Positions 8,364 through 16,381 of a stretch of DNA of 45,882 nucleotides are shown in pieces (the stretch's first letter is position 1; every line of letters starts with the position of its first letter). The notes beneath the pieces were generated by a model, which saw only the letters and a list, made by a program, of their open reading frames with translations, ran no database searches and was not told the DNA's origin. The DNA comes from Companilactobacillus keshanensis (GTDB taxonomy: Bacteria; Bacillota; Bacilli; Lactobacillales; Lactobacillaceae), in assembly GCF_003946205.1 (NCBI RefSeq), contig NZ_RHOS01000018.1, positions 1-45,882 of the forward strand, given 5' to 3'. The translations under genes were made by a program, and so were the position numbers.

Positions 8364-8813
8364 CTATCCACGATATTCTTGTACTTCTTTATTAATAGCG
8401 TCTTTATCTAATACCATTTCCATCATTGATATTTGTTCGTCATAAACTGCTGGATCTACTTCATCTTTTAGTTCAAACATATGATATGCTTTGAGTCCTA
8501 ACTGGACTCCTGCTAATGGACCAGCGAATGTTGGATCACCAGTTGATACGGTTTCGGCAGCCAAACCACAAGCTTCAGCTTCCCCACCACCTAGTACTAC
8601 TACTAGATCGTCTTTACCGTATTTGTCTGTAAGATCTTTAATTCTTTGTTGGTTTTCCAGGTCCATAGCTCCCGCGCTCGTTCAAACAAAGCATTCAGTT
8701 GTTGAAAAGACAACTTCTGCGCCTGCTGTTTTTACACAAGCTTCGATAGCCATGCCAGGAATTCCATCACGGTCGCCTAAAATGGCGATCTTTTTGTTTT
8801 CAAGAATACCCAT
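8364..8813 (-). CDS. grdA: Glycine reductase component A, selenoprotein
   Basis: This 149-residue selenoprotein is the small acidic component shared by glycine, sarcosine and betaine reductases. Its selenocysteine accepts the carboxymethyl group from protein B. Reading from ATG 8813 gives [20 protein letters not shown], then STTECFV, an in-frame UGA at 8682-8684 (residue 44), then [11 protein letters not shown] and the conserved [17 protein letters not shown]. Residue 44 is the known selenocysteine position of clostridial GrdA, and Cys41 gives the CxxU motif. The RBS is AAGGAGAG. A conventional caller would start at the ATG at 8666 and lose the first 49 residues with the active site. The stop is TAG, and grdB follows after 41 bases. 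Confidence 0.96.
8644..8691 (-). promoter_or_regulatory. Weak candidate SECIS region around the grdA UGA
   Basis: On the minus strand CUUUGUU, ending just before the UGA, can pair with AACAAAG 34 bases later. Inside the loop, AGC-GCGGGA-GCU could form a small three-bp hairpin. The structure is much less convincing than that of grdB and rests on hand pairing. Confidence 0.35.
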
Positions 8814-8869
8814 AATGTGCTCTCCTTCAATTTTATTAAATTTAATGTTTACTAAATAATTTCGTTATA

Positions 8870-10159
8870 CTAGATTGTTTTAGCTGATAGATTAAAGAAT
8901 CCTAATTCATTTGTTGAACCAGTGATTACTTGAAGTTCAGCTTCAATTGATCCATCATCATGAAGGCTTCCATCCCAAGCACCAGCAATAATGTTGGCAA
9001 CTTCTGGATGACCGATAACTGTATCCATAACTGGAAGATCGATAACTTCGTTAGCGTTACCTGCAGTTACAACAGCATCACCTTTAGGTGTTGAATCGGC
9101 TAATGATTGACTGGCACCGTCTCGTCCAGCATATTCATCTGTTACAAGAACTGTCTTTATACCTTTATTTTCAAGATTGTTACAGTTCATAACTAAGTCG
9201 GCATCAGGGTTACCAAAGCCTTCTTCTGAGATGATTGCTGCGTCAGCGCCAAGTAATTCAACCAATTTAGCGGTCATATTTGATGAACGTTTCTTGTCTT
9301 GCAATGTTACGTTCTCATTGGTAATAACACATCCGATAAAGTTAATTTCTTTACCATTCTTTTCATATAAATCTTCAATAACTGGACTGTTTAAATGTAC
9401 ATATGATGGATTCTTATCACAGGCTGAAACACAGTTACCACTTGTAATAGCTCCGTCAAATACTTCTGTTGGGTACATGAATGTTGGAACGATCTTCTTA
9501 GCATCTGCACCATAGAAGAATGTATTATGCATCAACCCTTGTGTTTGTAGTGCATATACATAAACTACTTTTGGTAGATCAGGAAATTCTTTAACTTGTT
9601 CAAGAAGAGGTTTTGTTTCATATACCTTTTCTTCATCAGGTTCAACATTTCTTCCTGCTTCACCAATATAGTTGGCAGCTCTAAAACCGGCTAGACGAAT
9701 AACCTCTTCGTGTTCGTGTTGTTTGATGCTGTCGATTGGTTCCATTTTAATTACAATATTATTTAGTTTTGAGAATGGTGTATATTTAGCACCTTCACCA
9801 CTCATATCAATGATTCCTTCTTGGAATCCAACAATCTTACCTGTTGTTACAACCGCTGCACCTTTCAGTACATGTGTACGTCCGGATCCAACTTGTTCAA
9901 CATCACCGATAACACCTGGGAAGATGTTCCCTTTTCCGTCAACCTTACAACGTGGTTCGATAACGTCTTTAACTGGAATGATACGAGTCTTGTCACCTGG
10001 TTTAGCTAAATACACATCAAGAGACTTGATTCTTTCATCTCCACCTGTTGCAGCTTCGATCAATTCGTCTTTATCAACGAATAGTGTGCCATCTTTAACT
10101 TCGGTTTTTTTACCGAAGGCAATATCTTTAATTAGGATATTGCCAATTTCTAATCGCAT
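8870..10159 (-). CDS. grdE: Glycine reductase component B precursor (pyruvoyl subunits)
   Basis: This 429-residue proprotein is cleaved to alpha and beta subunits of protein B. The new N-terminal cysteine becomes a pyruvoyl group that binds the amino group of glycine. The cleavage motif AITSGNCVSACDKNPS is present, with Cys243 right after Asn242; the clostridial site is at Cys242. Other family features are the N-terminal MRLEIGNILIKDIAFG, GRTHVLKGAAVVTTG, and the C-terminal AGAWDGSLHDDGSIEAEL. Together with GrdB it marks the operon as glycine-specific rather than sarcosine (GrdFG) or betaine (GrdHI) type, although these paralogues are similar. The RBS is GGAGGG, seven to eight bases upstream. 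The stop is TAG. Confidence 0.95.
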   Translation of the reverse strand: MRLEIGNILIKDIAFGKKTEVKDGTLFVDKDELIEAATGGDERIKSLDVYLAKPGDKTRIIPVKDVIEPRCKVDGKGNIFPGVIGDVEQVGSGRTHVLKGAAVVTTGKIVGFQEGIIDMSGEGAKYTPFSKLNNIVIKMEPIDSIKQHEHEEVIRLAGFRAANYIGEAGRNVEPDEEKVYETKPLLEQVKEFPDLPKVVYVYALQTQGLMHNTFFYGADAKKIVPTFMYPTEVFDGAITSGNCVSACDKNPSYVHLNSPVIEDLYEKNGKEINFIGCVITNENVTLQDKKRSSNMTAKLVELLGADAAIISEEGFGNPDADLVMNCNNLENKGIKTVLVTDEYAGRDGASQSLADSTPKGDAVVTAGNANEVIDLPVMDTVIGHPEVANIIAGAWDGSLHDDGSIEAELQVITGSTNELGFFNLSAKTI

Positions 10160-10207
10160 AATATCCCTCCATTCTTTGCATATTTGCAGTTGTTCTGAAT
10201 GATGAAA

Positions 10208-10540
10208 CTAAACTGTTAATTCATCTAGTTTAGCTGTTACGGCTGCCATACCCTTATCTTCCAAGATTTCTTTGCCAAGAGTAGCAACTTTTTCACCATC
10301 TTTGTAGAATAGATATGCTGGAATTCCCATGACTTTTTGTTTCATGGCCATTCTCATATTTCCTGTAGTGTCGAATGCATAGAATGTTGCTACATCAGAT
10401 TTATCATCTGATAGTTTTTCAACATCTGGCATAAGTGCCATACATGGTACGCATTTTGGACTAAAGAAATCCACCATAACTAAACCTTTCGAATTACTGA
10501 TTGTATCTTCAAAGTTTTCTTTTGTAAGATGTTCCATCAT
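10208..10540 (-). CDS. trxA: Thioredoxin of the glycine reductase system
   Basis: This 110-residue thioredoxin delivers electrons to the selenoprotein components. The active site is KCVPCMALMP (Cys30, Cys33), giving CVPC in place of the usual CGPC. Glycine-reductase-linked thioredoxins of amino-acid-fermenting clostridia have this same variant. The segment KQKVMGIPAYLFYKDG contains the cis-proline loop. The start has AAGGGAGGCG about six bases upstream. The upstream gap to trxB (103 bases) contains two overlapping hairpins, and the 3' arm of one ends a few bases before this RBS, so translation or mRNA stability may be tuned there. Confidence 0.93.
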   Translation of the reverse strand: MMEHLTKENFEDTISNSKGLVMVDFFSPKCVPCMALMPDVEKLSDDKSDVATFYAFDTTGNMRMAMKQKVMGIPAYLFYKDGEKVATLGKEILEDKGMAAVTAKLDELTV

Positions 10541-10559
10541 AATTTTCGCCTCCCTTCAA

Positions 10560-10632
10560 TTTTTTATCTTTGAAATCTAATACTGGACTAAATTTCAAAG
10601 ATAAAAAATTTAGAAATCAATCTAAATTTTTT
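10560..10632 (-). promoter_or_regulatory. Two overlapping hairpins between trxB and trxA
   Basis: A 17-bp perfect inverted repeat (arms 10560-10576 and 10592-10608, loop 15 bases) and a 12-bp repeat (arms 10603-10614 and 10621-10632, loop six bases) share bases 10603-10608. On the minus strand the 12-bp hairpin comes first and is followed by TTTTTT-like sequence, resembling a weak terminator. The second ends close to the trxA ribosome site. The stems are nearly all A-T. Confidence 0.65.
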
Positions 10633-10643
10633 ATTTGATCCAT

Positions 10644-11888
10644 CTAAACTTCAACAGATTCTTTCAATAGGTTTTCAACGGCTGAAGATGTGATGTTTTT
10701 TACTCCTTCGATCCGAGCAACATCTTTTCCATCTTTGAACAATATAATAGTAGGAATTTGTGTAACTTTATATTGTGTAGCCGTCTTTTTAGCTCTGTAT
10801 GTATCCAGTTTTACTAATTCAACTGCACCATTTTTCTCTTCAACAATTTTGTCTACTGCAGCGATCGAGTCGATACTTTCTTCAACTTGTGGTGCCCAGA
10901 ATGCTAAAATAACTGGTTTCTTGTTACTTACATCTAGAACATCATTTTGAAGTGTTTCAAGCTCTGACAAATACTTCTCTGCGGCTGATGCGGCAATTGC
11001 GCCATCGGCTGCGGCTGTAACAACCTGACGAAGATATTTAACCCTTGCATCACCAACGGCGTAAACACCAGGTACATTGGTTTCCATCATATCGTTAGCA
11101 ACTAAGTAGCCACGATCATCTAATTCAACTTTTCCTTTAAGGAAGTCTGTATGTGGTTCTGTACCGATAAATACGAAGACCCCATTTGTTTCAAGATCAG
11201 TTAATTCACCAGTATTAATATTCTTCAAAACAACTTTTTCTACTAGTTCATCACCAGCAATTTCTTCAACAGTTGAGTTCCAAACCCATTTTAGTTTTGG
11301 ATTCTTCATCGCTTTTTCAGCACTAGCTTTATTACAATCAAGATTTCCTTCTTCATGAATAACGATAATCGTTACTGTTTCAGCAAATTTTGTTAAGTAC
11401 ATTGCCTCTTCAATGGCAGCATCCCCATTACCAACAACTACAACATCCAAATCTACAAAGAAGTCGGCATCACAAGTTGCACAATAACTAACGCCCTTAC
11501 CTCTTAATTCAGCTTCACCTTTAACGTTGATTTTTCTTGGTGTAGCTCCTGGTGATAAAACAACTACCTTTGATTCATATGTATCGCCTTGTTGTGTGTG
11601 AACTTTTTTTACAGGTCCAGTGAAATCAACTTCATCAACTGTTCCTCTAAGAAATTCTGTTCCAAATGACTTAGCATGGTCAGCGAATTCCTTCATAATA
11701 CCGGGGCCAGTAGTACCGTTATAAAATCCAGGGTAATTTTCCATTTCATCTGTTGTTGAAGCTTGTCCACCAGGCTCAGCATTCTTATCTAACACAGCTG
11801 TGCTCAATTTAGCACGGCTCCCATAGATCCCTGCAGCTAATCCACCAGGGCCAGCACCGATAATTAAAAGATCATATATCTTTGACAT
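10644..11888 (-). CDS. trxB: Thioredoxin reductase with fused C-terminal thioredoxin-like domain
   Basis: This 414-residue FAD/NADPH thioredoxin reductase recycles TrxA for glycine reductase. The FAD motif is LLIIGAGPGGLAAG, the redox pair is SYCATCDAD (Cys126, Cys129), the NADPH motif is VVGNGDAAIEEA, and the C-terminal FAD motif is GVYAVGDAR. Ordinary TrxB ends near residue 310. Here about 100 residues follow that look like a thioredoxin fold (ILAFWAPQVEES, YKVTQIPTIILFKDG), but the usual WCGPC is replaced by WAPQ, so this domain has no redox cysteines. The start at 11888 has GGGAGGAGAG at good spacing; the longer in-frame start at 11915 would overlap that RBS. The stop is TAG. Confidence 0.93.
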   Translation of the reverse strand: MSKIYDLLIIGAGPGGLAAGIYGSRAKLSTAVLDKNAEPGGQASTTDEMENYPGFYNGTTGPGIMKEFADHAKSFGTEFLRGTVDEVDFTGPVKKVHTQQGDTYESKVVVLSPGATPRKINVKGEAELRGKGVSYCATCDADFFVDLDVVVVGNGDAAIEEAMYLTKFAETVTIIVIHEEGNLDCNKASAEKAMKNPKLKWVWNSTVEEIAGDELVEKVVLKNINTGELTDLETNGVFVFIGTEPHTDFLKGKVELDDRGYLVANDMMETNVPGVYAVGDARVKYLRQVVTAAADGAIAASAAEKYLSELETLQNDVLDVSNKKPVILAFWAPQVEESIDSIAAVDKIVEEKNGAVELVKLDTYRAKKTATQYKVTQIPTIILFKDGKDVARIEGVKNITSSAVENLLKESVEV

Positions 11889-11927
11889 AAAACTCTCCTC
11901 CCATACATAAGACAATTATTAATTTAA

Positions 11928-12314
11928 TTATTCATGGTATTTGTAAGGCAAACTATCAATTGCAGAATCTAATAAGTCTAAGTCAATTACTTGAAAATCC
12001 TCTAAAACACTCTCATCATATTTCCGATTTAAAGGAGGAAACTTTCTAAGAACTTGAATCGATCCTTCTATTAGTTTTAGTGAAGTCATATCAAGTTCAC
12101 CTTTTTGGTTACTTAAAACTAAACTCTTATATGGACTCTGATTAGGCTTGATGCTCCCAGCAAGTGGATGATTAATCAAATTGGCTCCTAAATGAATGGA
12201 ATCCCTACTATGAGCAAAAATATCTGCAACGGTTAAGTTCTGGTCAAATTTGGTAAATTCTGAATACTTATCTTTAACCATCGGATTATTAGTCAAGATA
12301 TGGAAATTTGCCAT
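11928..12314 (-). CDS. grdX: GrdX family protein, first gene of the glycine reductase operon
   Basis: This 128-residue soluble protein matches the GrdX family, which is found almost only at the head of glycine, sarcosine or betaine reductase clusters; its biochemical role is unknown. Visible family features are the N-terminal ILTNNPMVKDKY, the central GANLINHPLAGSIKPNQSPY and KGELDMTSLKLIEGSI. The start follows AAGGGGGT at seven bases. The promoter with an overlapping cre site lies about 50-80 bases upstream. The stop is TAA, and trxB follows after 39 bases. Confidence 0.9.
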   Translation of the reverse strand: MANFHILTNNPMVKDKYSEFTKFDQNLTVADIFAHSRDSIHLGANLINHPLAGSIKPNQSPYKSLVLSNQKGELDMTSLKLIEGSIQVLRKFPPLNRKYDESVLEDFQVIDLDLLDSAIDSLPYKYHE

Positions 12315-12360
12315 TCTTCAGACCCCCTTTGTTAACTTTTTCACTTTCTCTTACAACTGC

Positions 12361-12389
12361 AATATATCGTATTAACGATTGATTTGCAA
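12361..12389 (-). promoter_or_regulatory. Promoter of the glycine reductase operon
   Basis: On the minus strand TTGCAA (12389-12384) and TATATT (12366-12361) are 17 bases apart, a good sigma-A promoter about 47 bases ahead of the grdX start codon. No other promoter of similar quality is seen between this point and grdD. Confidence 0.75.
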
Positions 12390-12398
12390 GCGTTTTTA
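12384..12398 (+). promoter_or_regulatory. Candidate CcpA binding site (cre) over the grd promoter
   Basis: TTGCAAGCGTTTTTA matches the cre consensus WTGNAANCGNWNNCW at every fixed position except one (T for C at position 14). It covers the whole -35 box of the grd promoter, a position at which CcpA binding would repress. It resembles the perfect site at 30647-30661. Confidence 0.6.
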
Positions 12399-12750
12399 CG
12401 AAAAAAATATCAATTTGTTTATATTAAAGATCATTAAAGCCCATTTTATTAATTGGAGAACTGATTCTTTTACAGTACAGTAAAAATATCCTTAAAAAAA
12501 TCAATTAATTGTTCGAAAAGTCCTGATATATTAGGCTTTGTACATGCAGTGTTTCATATGATATATCAATTTATTTCCTACTTTACACATTAAACTTTTT
12601 GTAAATTTCGCGAAGCCATCTATAATCTTTTTATAATCTAGCAATCATTGATCGTCAATAGTCGTGTTCATTAAGCATTAACACTTAAGTGGTTCAAAAT
12701 CATTTGTTAATCAATATAGTGATTACGTTCACAATCAAGACTAAAACAAA
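12399..12750. other. Intergenic stretch between grd promoter and permease, no gene seen
   Basis: This AT-rich region lies between the upstream edge of the grd promoter and the 3' end of the minus-strand permease. A near-palindrome TTTTACAGTACAGTAAAA lies around 12469-12486. No open frame with an RBS is convincing, and no riboswitch fold is recognised. Confidence 0.5.
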
Positions 12751-14106
12751 TCAATAAATTACATGTGATTTAGAATAAGCAAAATATAGGATCAATCCAA
12801 TCGCTAGCCACCCTATGTAATTTAACCATGCAGAGCCCGGTAGATTAAACAATAACAGGATACATACTAAAGCTGATAGTGTTGGAATAACTGATCCAAA
12901 CGGAACTTTAAAGGCACGTTTTAATTCTGGATGTTGCTTTCTTAATAGTAGAACTGCAACAGAAATCAAGAAGAATATACATAGCGAACCGACATTTGCG
13001 AAAGTCGCCAGTTTTTTGATGTCTAATAATCCTGAACATGTTGCAGTGATAATTCCGATGATCCAGAGTGCTTCATTAGGAGTTTGTGTCTTAGAATTTA
13101 ACTTACTGAATCTTGCTGGTAAGAATCCCCCACGGCTCATTGACATGGCAATATTTGATGATGCATAGATAAACGCTAAAATTACGGCAAGAATACCTAA
13201 TATTGCACCGAATGAAACAATTTCTGCTACAATTGGATGTTTTAAAGTAATCAGAACAAATGACATTGCTTCAGGAACGTTCAATAAATTATACTTAACG
13301 TCTCCAGTCATTACTAAACTAACAATGATATATAAGATAGTAGAAATAGTTAATGAAGCAATAATGGCAATCGGTAAATTCTTTTGAACCTTTTTACAAT
13401 CTTCAGCTGATGTGGCCAAAGCATCAAACCCTAAGAATGAAAAGAACACCGTTGAAGCTCCTGTGAAGATCCCCTTTACCCCAAATGGTAAAAATGGTTT
13501 CCAGTTAGTAGTTCTAACATGAAATGCCCCAACAACTACGAAAAGTAAGATAATACCTATCTTTACTAAAACTAATACATCGTTAACAACTTTGCTTTCA
13601 CTCATACCACGGGTTAACAATAAAGTTATTAGTAGTACAACTATAACAGCGGGTAAATTAACTATCCCTCCGTTAAATGGAGATTGTACTAAACTTTGAG
13701 GCAAGAAAATATTTACCTCTTTCAAAAATGACGTTACATATCCTGTCCAACCAGTAGCGACTGTCGCTGTTGTTGTAATATAAACACCAAGCAATGTCCA
13801 ACCGGAAAAGAAAGCAATCTGTTCACCCATAGTTATCCATGAATAAACATAGGCACTACCTGAACTTGGAATTGTTGTTGTTAATTCTGAATAACACAAT
13901 CCAATCAATGCACTAGCTAAAGCTGCTATTAAAAATGAAAATACTACACCTGGACCAGCATCCGTTGCGGCAACGATACCTGTCAAAACTAAAATACCAG
14001 TACCTATAATGGCTCCGATCCCCATAATTGTGAGATCAAAAAGCCCTAATGTTTTGGGCTTATCCTGTGAAACGTTTATTAAATCATCAATTGACTTTCG
14101 TCGCAT
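12751..14106 (-). CDS. APC family amino acid permease (YfnA/cationic amino acid type)
   Basis: This 451-residue protein has 12 or so membrane segments. The N-terminal helix GLFDLTIMGIGAIIGTGILV carries the GxG signature of APC TM1, and EDCKKVQKNLPIAI is the conserved loop near TM6-TM7. It resembles YfnA-like and CAT-type permeases that take up amino acids by proton symport. It lies upstream of the grd operon in the same orientation with a 435-base gap that holds the grd promoter, so it is separately transcribed. A role in feeding glycine or a Stickland electron donor is possible but not shown. The RBS is GATAGGGTG. Confidence 0.88.
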   Translation of the reverse strand: MRRKSIDDLINVSQDKPKTLGLFDLTIMGIGAIIGTGILVLTGIVAATDAGPGVVFSFLIAALASALIGLCYSELTTTIPSSGSAYVYSWITMGEQIAFFSGWTLLGVYITTTATVATGWTGYVTSFLKEVNIFLPQSLVQSPFNGGIVNLPAVIVVLLITLLLTRGMSESKVVNDVLVLVKIGIILLFVVVGAFHVRTTNWKPFLPFGVKGIFTGASTVFFSFLGFDALATSAEDCKKVQKNLPIAIIASLTISTILYIIVSLVMTGDVKYNLLNVPEAMSFVLITLKHPIVAEIVSFGAILGILAVILAFIYASSNIAMSMSRGGFLPARFSKLNSKTQTPNEALWIIGIITATCSGLLDIKKLATFANVGSLCIFFLISVAVLLLRKQHPELKRAFKVPFGSVIPTLSALVCILLLFNLPGSAWLNYIGWLAIGLILYFAYSKSHVIY

Positions 14107-14596
14107 AATATCACCCTATCTCAAGCTTTTTTTATAATTGAAATCTCTTTCATAATAGCACGATTTTTAGATTCAAACCGAATTTTGTGAATATTTTAAC
14201 AATAGTTTTCTGAAATTGCGAATTTGTTTTATGATAATGTCTATGATAAATAAACACTCGTATCCATTGAATAAGCACGATAAATCGTTGAAACAACAGG
14301 TTTTTATCTCATTTAAGTACTTTTTGTAACGTACAGTGTATCTTCAGTGTATCGACTCAGTAAACACTGTTAAATCAACGATAAAAAATCTTAAAATAGC
14401 AATATTTTAGTAATTTCAGACCATTTTAGGGAATAAAACATCACTTTTTTTGATAAATAATCATTGCTATTGATAGATTCAAAGAGTATTTTATTAGGTA
14501 TTCGAACCTAAAATTTGATTTTTGAGAAAGGAAAGTCCAAATTCCTCTTTCAATATTTTCATTATCTGTTAGAATGATTGTGAAAACATTATCAAA
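14107..14596. promoter_or_regulatory. Divergent promoter region between two amino acid permeases
   Basis: No gene is seen. The region has an exact nine-base direct repeat (CAGTGTATC twice within 14334-14358). It also has a hairpin TTAGGT-ATTCGA-ACCTAA near 14494 and a bulged hairpin with arms GAGAAAGGAA and TTCCTCTTTC near 14524-14553. The last two lie in the leader of the plus-strand permease. No T-box or glycine riboswitch signature could be recognised. Confidence 0.45.
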
Positions 14597-14626
14597 TTGT
14601 TTTCGGAAATAAGGAGGTACAACATA

Positions 14627-15964
14627 ATGAATGAAGATGCTCAGCTCAAAAGAAACATTGGCTTTTGGGCTGCTCTTTCAACGGTTATCGGAACTGCAAT
14701 AGGTGGAGGGGTATTTTTTAAAACACCTGTTGTTACAGAAGTAACTGGTTCTTCTAGTCTTACATTATTCAGTTGGTTACTAGGGGGACTAATCACTATT
14801 GCCGCAGGACTTACTACTGCAGAACTCTCTGCTGCCATTCCAGAAACAGGTGGTATGGTCGAATATATCAATCACACGTATGGGAAAACACCATCATTTA
14901 TGCTCGGTTGGGCGGAGATGGTCATCTACTTCCCTGCTAACATTTCAGCTCTATCAATTATTTTTAGTACTCAACTGATTCATCTATTGGGTCTTGATCT
15001 CAAATATTTGATACCTATGGCATTAGTAGTTGCATTATCGATCACTTTGATCAACTTATGTGGATCAAAGTACGGTGGTGGATTCCAAACATTTACCACT
15101 ATTTTTAAACTAATTCCTATCGCACTTATAATTGTTTTTGGATTATTCTCAAAAAATGGTGGTCCAGTTCCTCTATTCCCAGTTAAGGCTGGTACAGATA
15201 TCAATTTCTTAACTGGTCTTGGTCATGGACTCCTTGCCACAATGTTTGCTTATGATGGATGGATTCAAGTAGGTAACATTGCCGGAGAATTAAAGAATCC
15301 TAAAAAAGATCTTCCAAGAGCTATTATTTTTGGATTACTAGGTATTACTGTAATTTATCTATTTATTAACTTTGTCTTTTTGAAATCATTACCTATTAGT
15401 AGTATTAATGGTAACGAAAATACTGCTGCTGATGCAGCCAAAGTAATCTTTGGTGACTTCGGTGGTAGATTAGTTACAATCGGAATTTTAATTTCTGTAT
15501 ATGGTGCTATCAACGGTTACACAATGACGGGATTGAGAATTCCTTATGCTATGGCTTTGGATAAAACTCTACCATTCAGTAAACAACTATCTAAGTTATC
15601 TAAATTTGGTATTCCAACTGCCGCTGCACTAGTTCAATTGTTCATTGCTTTTATCATGGTATTCTTAGGCGATTTTAATACATTAACAGATATGCTAGTC
15701 TTCGTAATCTGGATTTTCTATACTATGACATTCGCTGCAACAATTATTTTGAGAAAACGTGAACCTGAATTAAAACGTCCTTATAAAGCTCTTCTATATC
15801 CATTTACTCCAATTGTTGCCATTTTGGGTGGTATATTCATTGTTGTTTCAACTATCTTCACTCAAACATCCTTGGCATTACTTGGACTTGGTATCACTTT
15901 GTTAGGATTGCCTGTTTACGCATATGCGAGAAAACATAATCATATCTCTAAAGATTCTGATTAA
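14627..15964 (+). CDS. APC family amino acid permease, SteT/LAT-like
   Basis: This 445-residue protein has about 12 membrane helices. TM1 GFWAALSTVIGTAIGGGVFF and the PETGGMVEYINHTYGKTPSF segment fit the LAT-like branch that includes the serine/threonine exchanger SteT. The start chosen is ATG 14627, with AAGGAGG six bases upstream; a longer in-frame start at 14597 lacks an RBS. It is divergent from the permease at 12751, and a terminator follows its stop. Substrate is unknown. Exchange or import of small neutral amino acids would suit the nearby glycine reductase operon (inference). Confidence 0.88.
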   Translation: MNEDAQLKRNIGFWAALSTVIGTAIGGGVFFKTPVVTEVTGSSSLTLFSWLLGGLITIAAGLTTAELSAAIPETGGMVEYINHTYGKTPSFMLGWAEMVIYFPANISALSIIFSTQLIHLLGLDLKYLIPMALVVALSITLINLCGSKYGGGFQTFTTIFKLIPIALIIVFGLFSKNGGPVPLFPVKAGTDINFLTGLGHGLLATMFAYDGWIQVGNIAGELKNPKKDLPRAIIFGLLGITVIYLFINFVFLKSLPISSINGNENTAADAAKVIFGDFGGRLVTIGILISVYGAINGYTMTGLRIPYAMALDKTLPFSKQLSKLSKFGIPTAAALVQLFIAFIMVFLGDFNTLTDMLVFVIWIFYTMTFAATIILRKREPELKRPYKALLYPFTPIVAILGGIFIVVSTIFTQTSLALLGLGITLLGLPVYAYARKHNHISKDSD

Positions 15965-15975
15965 TATTTAATAAG

Positions 15976-16013
15976 GCAATCTTCTTAGTCTTTGACTGGT
16001 AGATTGCTTTTTG
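15976..16013 (+). terminator. Terminator of the SteT-like permease
   Basis: GCAATCT (15976-15982) pairs with AGATTGC (16001-16007), followed by TTTTTG. It sits 12 bases after the permease stop. Confidence 0.75.
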
Positions 16014-16044
16014 TTCGGGAATAAATATCTAGGGGGTAGTAAAA

Positions 16045-16230
16045 TTGTCAGAGAAATTAACAGCTGCAAGGATCAAAGCAAATAGAAAATGGGACGAAAA
16101 TCATAAAGAGCGTGTAAGATATTTACATTCTCGGTCATCAGCCAAGAGTTTTATAAATAATCGAGCTACTCTCGATGACATTAAGGCTCTGCGGGAACTT
16201 TTAGATAAAAGAAAAGATAAATTAGTATAA
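16045..16230 (+). CDS. Small charged protein of unknown function
   Basis: This is a 61-residue, strongly basic, helical protein starting at TTG with AGGGGGT eight bases upstream. No function is recognised. Its C-terminal half (SFINNRATLDDIKALRELLD) is homologous to the broken gene at 3847-3992, so the family occurs twice in the window. It is closed by a strong bidirectional terminator. Confidence 0.7.
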   Translation: MSEKLTAARIKANRKWDENHKERVRYLHSRSSAKSFINNRATLDDIKALRELLDKRKDKLV

Positions 16231-16249
16231 GTTTTCGCATAAAAAAGTA

Positions 16250-16289
16250 AATAAGACAGATAATCCGATTTTGGATTATCTGTCTTATT
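16250..16289. terminator. Bidirectional terminator
   Basis: A 17-bp perfect stem (arms 16250-16266 and 16273-16289, loop GATTTT) lies downstream of the small gene at 16045. T-rich and A-rich tails on the two sides allow function in both directions. Confidence 0.85.
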
Positions 16290-16381
16290 TGCATTAACAT
16301 TTTTAAAGCAGTTAACTAACCCTTACAATTAAAAAAGTTGTATAACTTCCTTGAAATTATTTATTTTGTAGGAGGTTCCCT

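Noticed and set aside
9672-10202. Long plus-strand open frames opposite grdE and other operon genes
   Set aside because: They run antisense to well-supported genes, lack ribosome sites and show no recognisable protein features.
12315-12750. Glycine riboswitch or T-box upstream of the grd operon or permeases
   Set aside because: None of the conserved core motifs of these RNAs could be recognised here or in 14107-14596. The leader of grdX is only about 45 bases.
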